Assembly: GCA_963650915.1 (NCBI GenBank)
Contig: CAVJMJ010000028.1
Location: 1 to 16,054, forward strand
Length of the DNA: 16,054 bases
Source of the DNA: UBA4636 sp963650915
Lineage (GTDB): Bacteria; Bacillota; Clostridia; Christensenellales; Borkfalkiaceae
Direction: 5' to 3'
Under the pieces are notes generated by a model. The model saw only the letters and a list, made by a program, of their open reading frames with translations. It ran no database searches and was not told where the DNA came from. Of the stretch, positions 14,733 through 16,054 are shown piece by piece. The position numbers were made by a program, and so were the translations under genes. Each line of letters begins with the position of its first letter. Within the stretch, counting starts at the first letter, position 1.

Positions 14733-16054
14733 TTATATCGAAAGAACAACTTCGTATTCTGTTTCAATCGGCGGCTTACCGAGTTTATGTTGATCAATTA
14801 CAACTTTCTTTCTGAACGAGTAAAAAGAAAAGGCCCGATGCTTTTCGTCATCAGGTCTCTTGGCTTCCGTGTAATTGAAGTGGATTTCTATTTTGTCGTT
14901 GTAAAGAACGACGTTTTTTATTATCAATTGAATCATTTGTCGCGGCTCTTTCTTTATAGCCGTTTTCAGATACTTGACTATATCGTCACGCTTAACAATC
15001 AATTGTGCTTTTAGTTTTTCTACTGCAATTTTATTTTGCAAGTCCGCCTTTTCTTGCTCAAGGCTGTTCAGTCTGTCTTTCGTCGTTTGGCTTATAATGC
15101 CTTGCTCCATTGCTTTTATCAAATTCTCTATTGAATTTTCAACAGATTTTATTTGTTCTTCGAGAAGATTCAGACAAGAAGCGTCTTGCATTCGTTTTTT
15201 ATGTGCGCCCATTATTCGGTCGGCAATGTTTTCAATGAGTTCCGGCGTTGCTAATGCTTCGTAAGTGGCATCGATTACAAGTTGTTCAAGTAATTCTTTT
15301 CGAATAGGGACGTGGGGACAAGATTTATTTTTTCGTTTACCGGCGCATTTGTAATAACGCATAATTGCTCCGCTTTTAGACGTACCGGCATCTGAATTGA
15401 CTCTTTGGCCGCAATAACCGCAAGTAACTTTGAATTTTAACAGGTATTCAACGCCTTCCTTATGTTTTCCGTATTTATTGGCTTCGGTTTTTGCTCTCAC
15501 AATATTGAACAACGTTTCGGATATAATTGCGGGGTAGATATTCGTGTATACTTCGCCGTTGAATCTGTATATGCCTATGTATTTTTCGTTTTTGAGCATA
15601 TTGTAAACTGTCGTTCTCGCCAACGGCTTTCCGTTAAAGAGAATACCTTCTTCATGAAACTCGTCAATAAGGTTGGTTACAAGTTTACCCGCGGCAAATT
15701 CTTCAAATAATCTTCTTACAACGGCGGCTTGGTTTTCATCGACACAGACTTTTACGCCCGTTTTTCTGTCTCCTGTTTTGCAGTAGCCAAAAGGCAGATA
15801 ACCTCCCGTAAAGTTTCCTTTAATACGAGATTCGTTCATACCGCGTTTTACCTTTTGAGATAACTCTGCCGAATAATATTCAGCCATGCCGACGTACATA
15901 TTTTCAAGAATGATACCGTCAAGGTTCTGCGAGCCGTCTATATTTTTTGAAGTTTTTTGCGTTGCGGATATAACGATTTTACCAGTTTTCTGTAATTTGT
16001 ACTTGTTTATGGCTTGCTCGATGGAATTTCTTCCGAAACGGTCAAGCGCATATA
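14733..16054 (-). CDS. Large serine recombinase, TnpX/TndX-like, 5' end missing
   Basis: Serine recombinases of this size insert or excise mobile elements by double-strand cleavage and strand exchange. The gene is open to the window edge, so the catalytic serine lies outside. 439 codons are visible; the ATG at 15899 is internal, because coding sequence continues upstream with the hallmark ALDRFGRNSIEQAI and the long E-helix. In order follow a recombinase domain with GNFTGGYLPFGY, a zinc ribbon with CGYC and C-x8-C pairs (around 15310-15430), and a coiled-coil segment with LLEEQIKSVENSIENLIK and LNSLEQEKADLQNK. The C-terminal end is basic. This layout matches the Tn4451/Tn5397 class in Clostridia. 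It transcribes away from the window's right edge and ends in its own terminator. Confidence 0.92.
   Translation of the reverse strand, partial: YALDRFGRNSIEQAINKYKLQKTGKIVISATQKTSKNIDGSQNLDGIILENMYVGMAEYYSAELSQKVKRGMNESRIKGNFTGGYLPFGYCKTGDRKTGVKVCVDENQAAVVRRLFEEFAAGKLVTNLIDEFHEEGILFNGKPLARTTVYNMLKNEKYIGIYRFNGEVYTNIYPAIISETLFNIVRAKTEANKYGKHKEGVEYLLKFKVTCGYCGQRVNSDAGTSKSGAIMRYYKCAGKRKNKSCPHVPIRKELLEQLVIDATYEALATPELIENIADRIMGAHKKRMQDASCLNLLEEQIKSVENSIENLIKAMEQGIISQTTKDRLNSLEQEKADLQNKIAVEKLKAQLIVKRDDIVKYLKTAIKKEPRQMIQLIIKNVVLYNDKIEIHFNYTEAKRPDDEKHRAFSFYSFRKKVVIDQHKLGKPPIETEYEVVLSI

Noticed and set aside
15840..15899. ATG at 15899 as the true start of the serine recombinase
   Set aside because: The same frame stays open to the window edge and encodes the conserved LDRFGRN motif, so this ATG is internal.

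Overview
The window looks like accessory DNA from a Bacillota genome, most likely an uncultured gut Clostridia. Support: strong AGGAGG-type ribosome binding sites, AT-rich intergenic DNA with a textbook TTGACA/TAAAAT promoter, a Tn4451/TnpX-like large serine recombinase, and a sigma-region-4-like protein of the kind carried on clostridial mobile elements. I cannot name a genus. No rRNA, tRNA or CRISPR array was seen. Layout: (1) 1-106, minus strand: 5' end of an AAA ATPase gene of the DUF4143 type, with its promoter. (2) 107-928: a gene-free stretch with a plus-strand terminator, iteron-like repeats, a degenerate 128-bp-spaced direct repeat, and a probable operator and promoter. (3) 929-3541, plus strand: a small mobile-element core of a 76-aa protein, a HUH-type rolling-circle replication initiator and a tyrosine integrase. 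Two long hairpins lie between rep and int and are candidate replication or transfer sites. (4) 3542-3773: a leader with five copies of a GTGCATCAAA-type motif arranged as two perfect but interlocked inverted repeats. (5) 3774-13238, plus strand: a tight five-gene operon made of a PLD-like/SNF2 helicase, a DUF4391 protein, a type III Mod-like methyltransferase, a small coiled-coil/zinc protein and a type III Res-like helicase-nuclease. (6) 13323-13943, minus strand: a sigma-like regulator whose 5' leader can fold into a 212-nt nested hairpin touching its ribosome binding site. (7) 13944-14732: further palindromes and two minus-strand terminators. (8) 14733-16054, minus strand: a large serine recombinase running off the window. 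The central operon is the main interest. Mod and Res alone would be an ordinary type III restriction-modification pair. Here they are cotranscribed with an SNF2-type translocase, DUF4391 and a zinc protein, which suggests an expanded phage-defence complex: Mod marks self DNA, Res translocates and cuts, and the SNF2/DUF4391 pair adds a function I cannot assign. Mod has an AT-rich central target-recognition segment, and the zinc-protein gene is equally AT-rich, so the operon looks mosaic. A near-perfect copy of the upstream repeat motif lies right after the operon (13304-13320), so the cassette is bracketed by related sequence. That may mark recombination boundaries of the surrounding mobile element.
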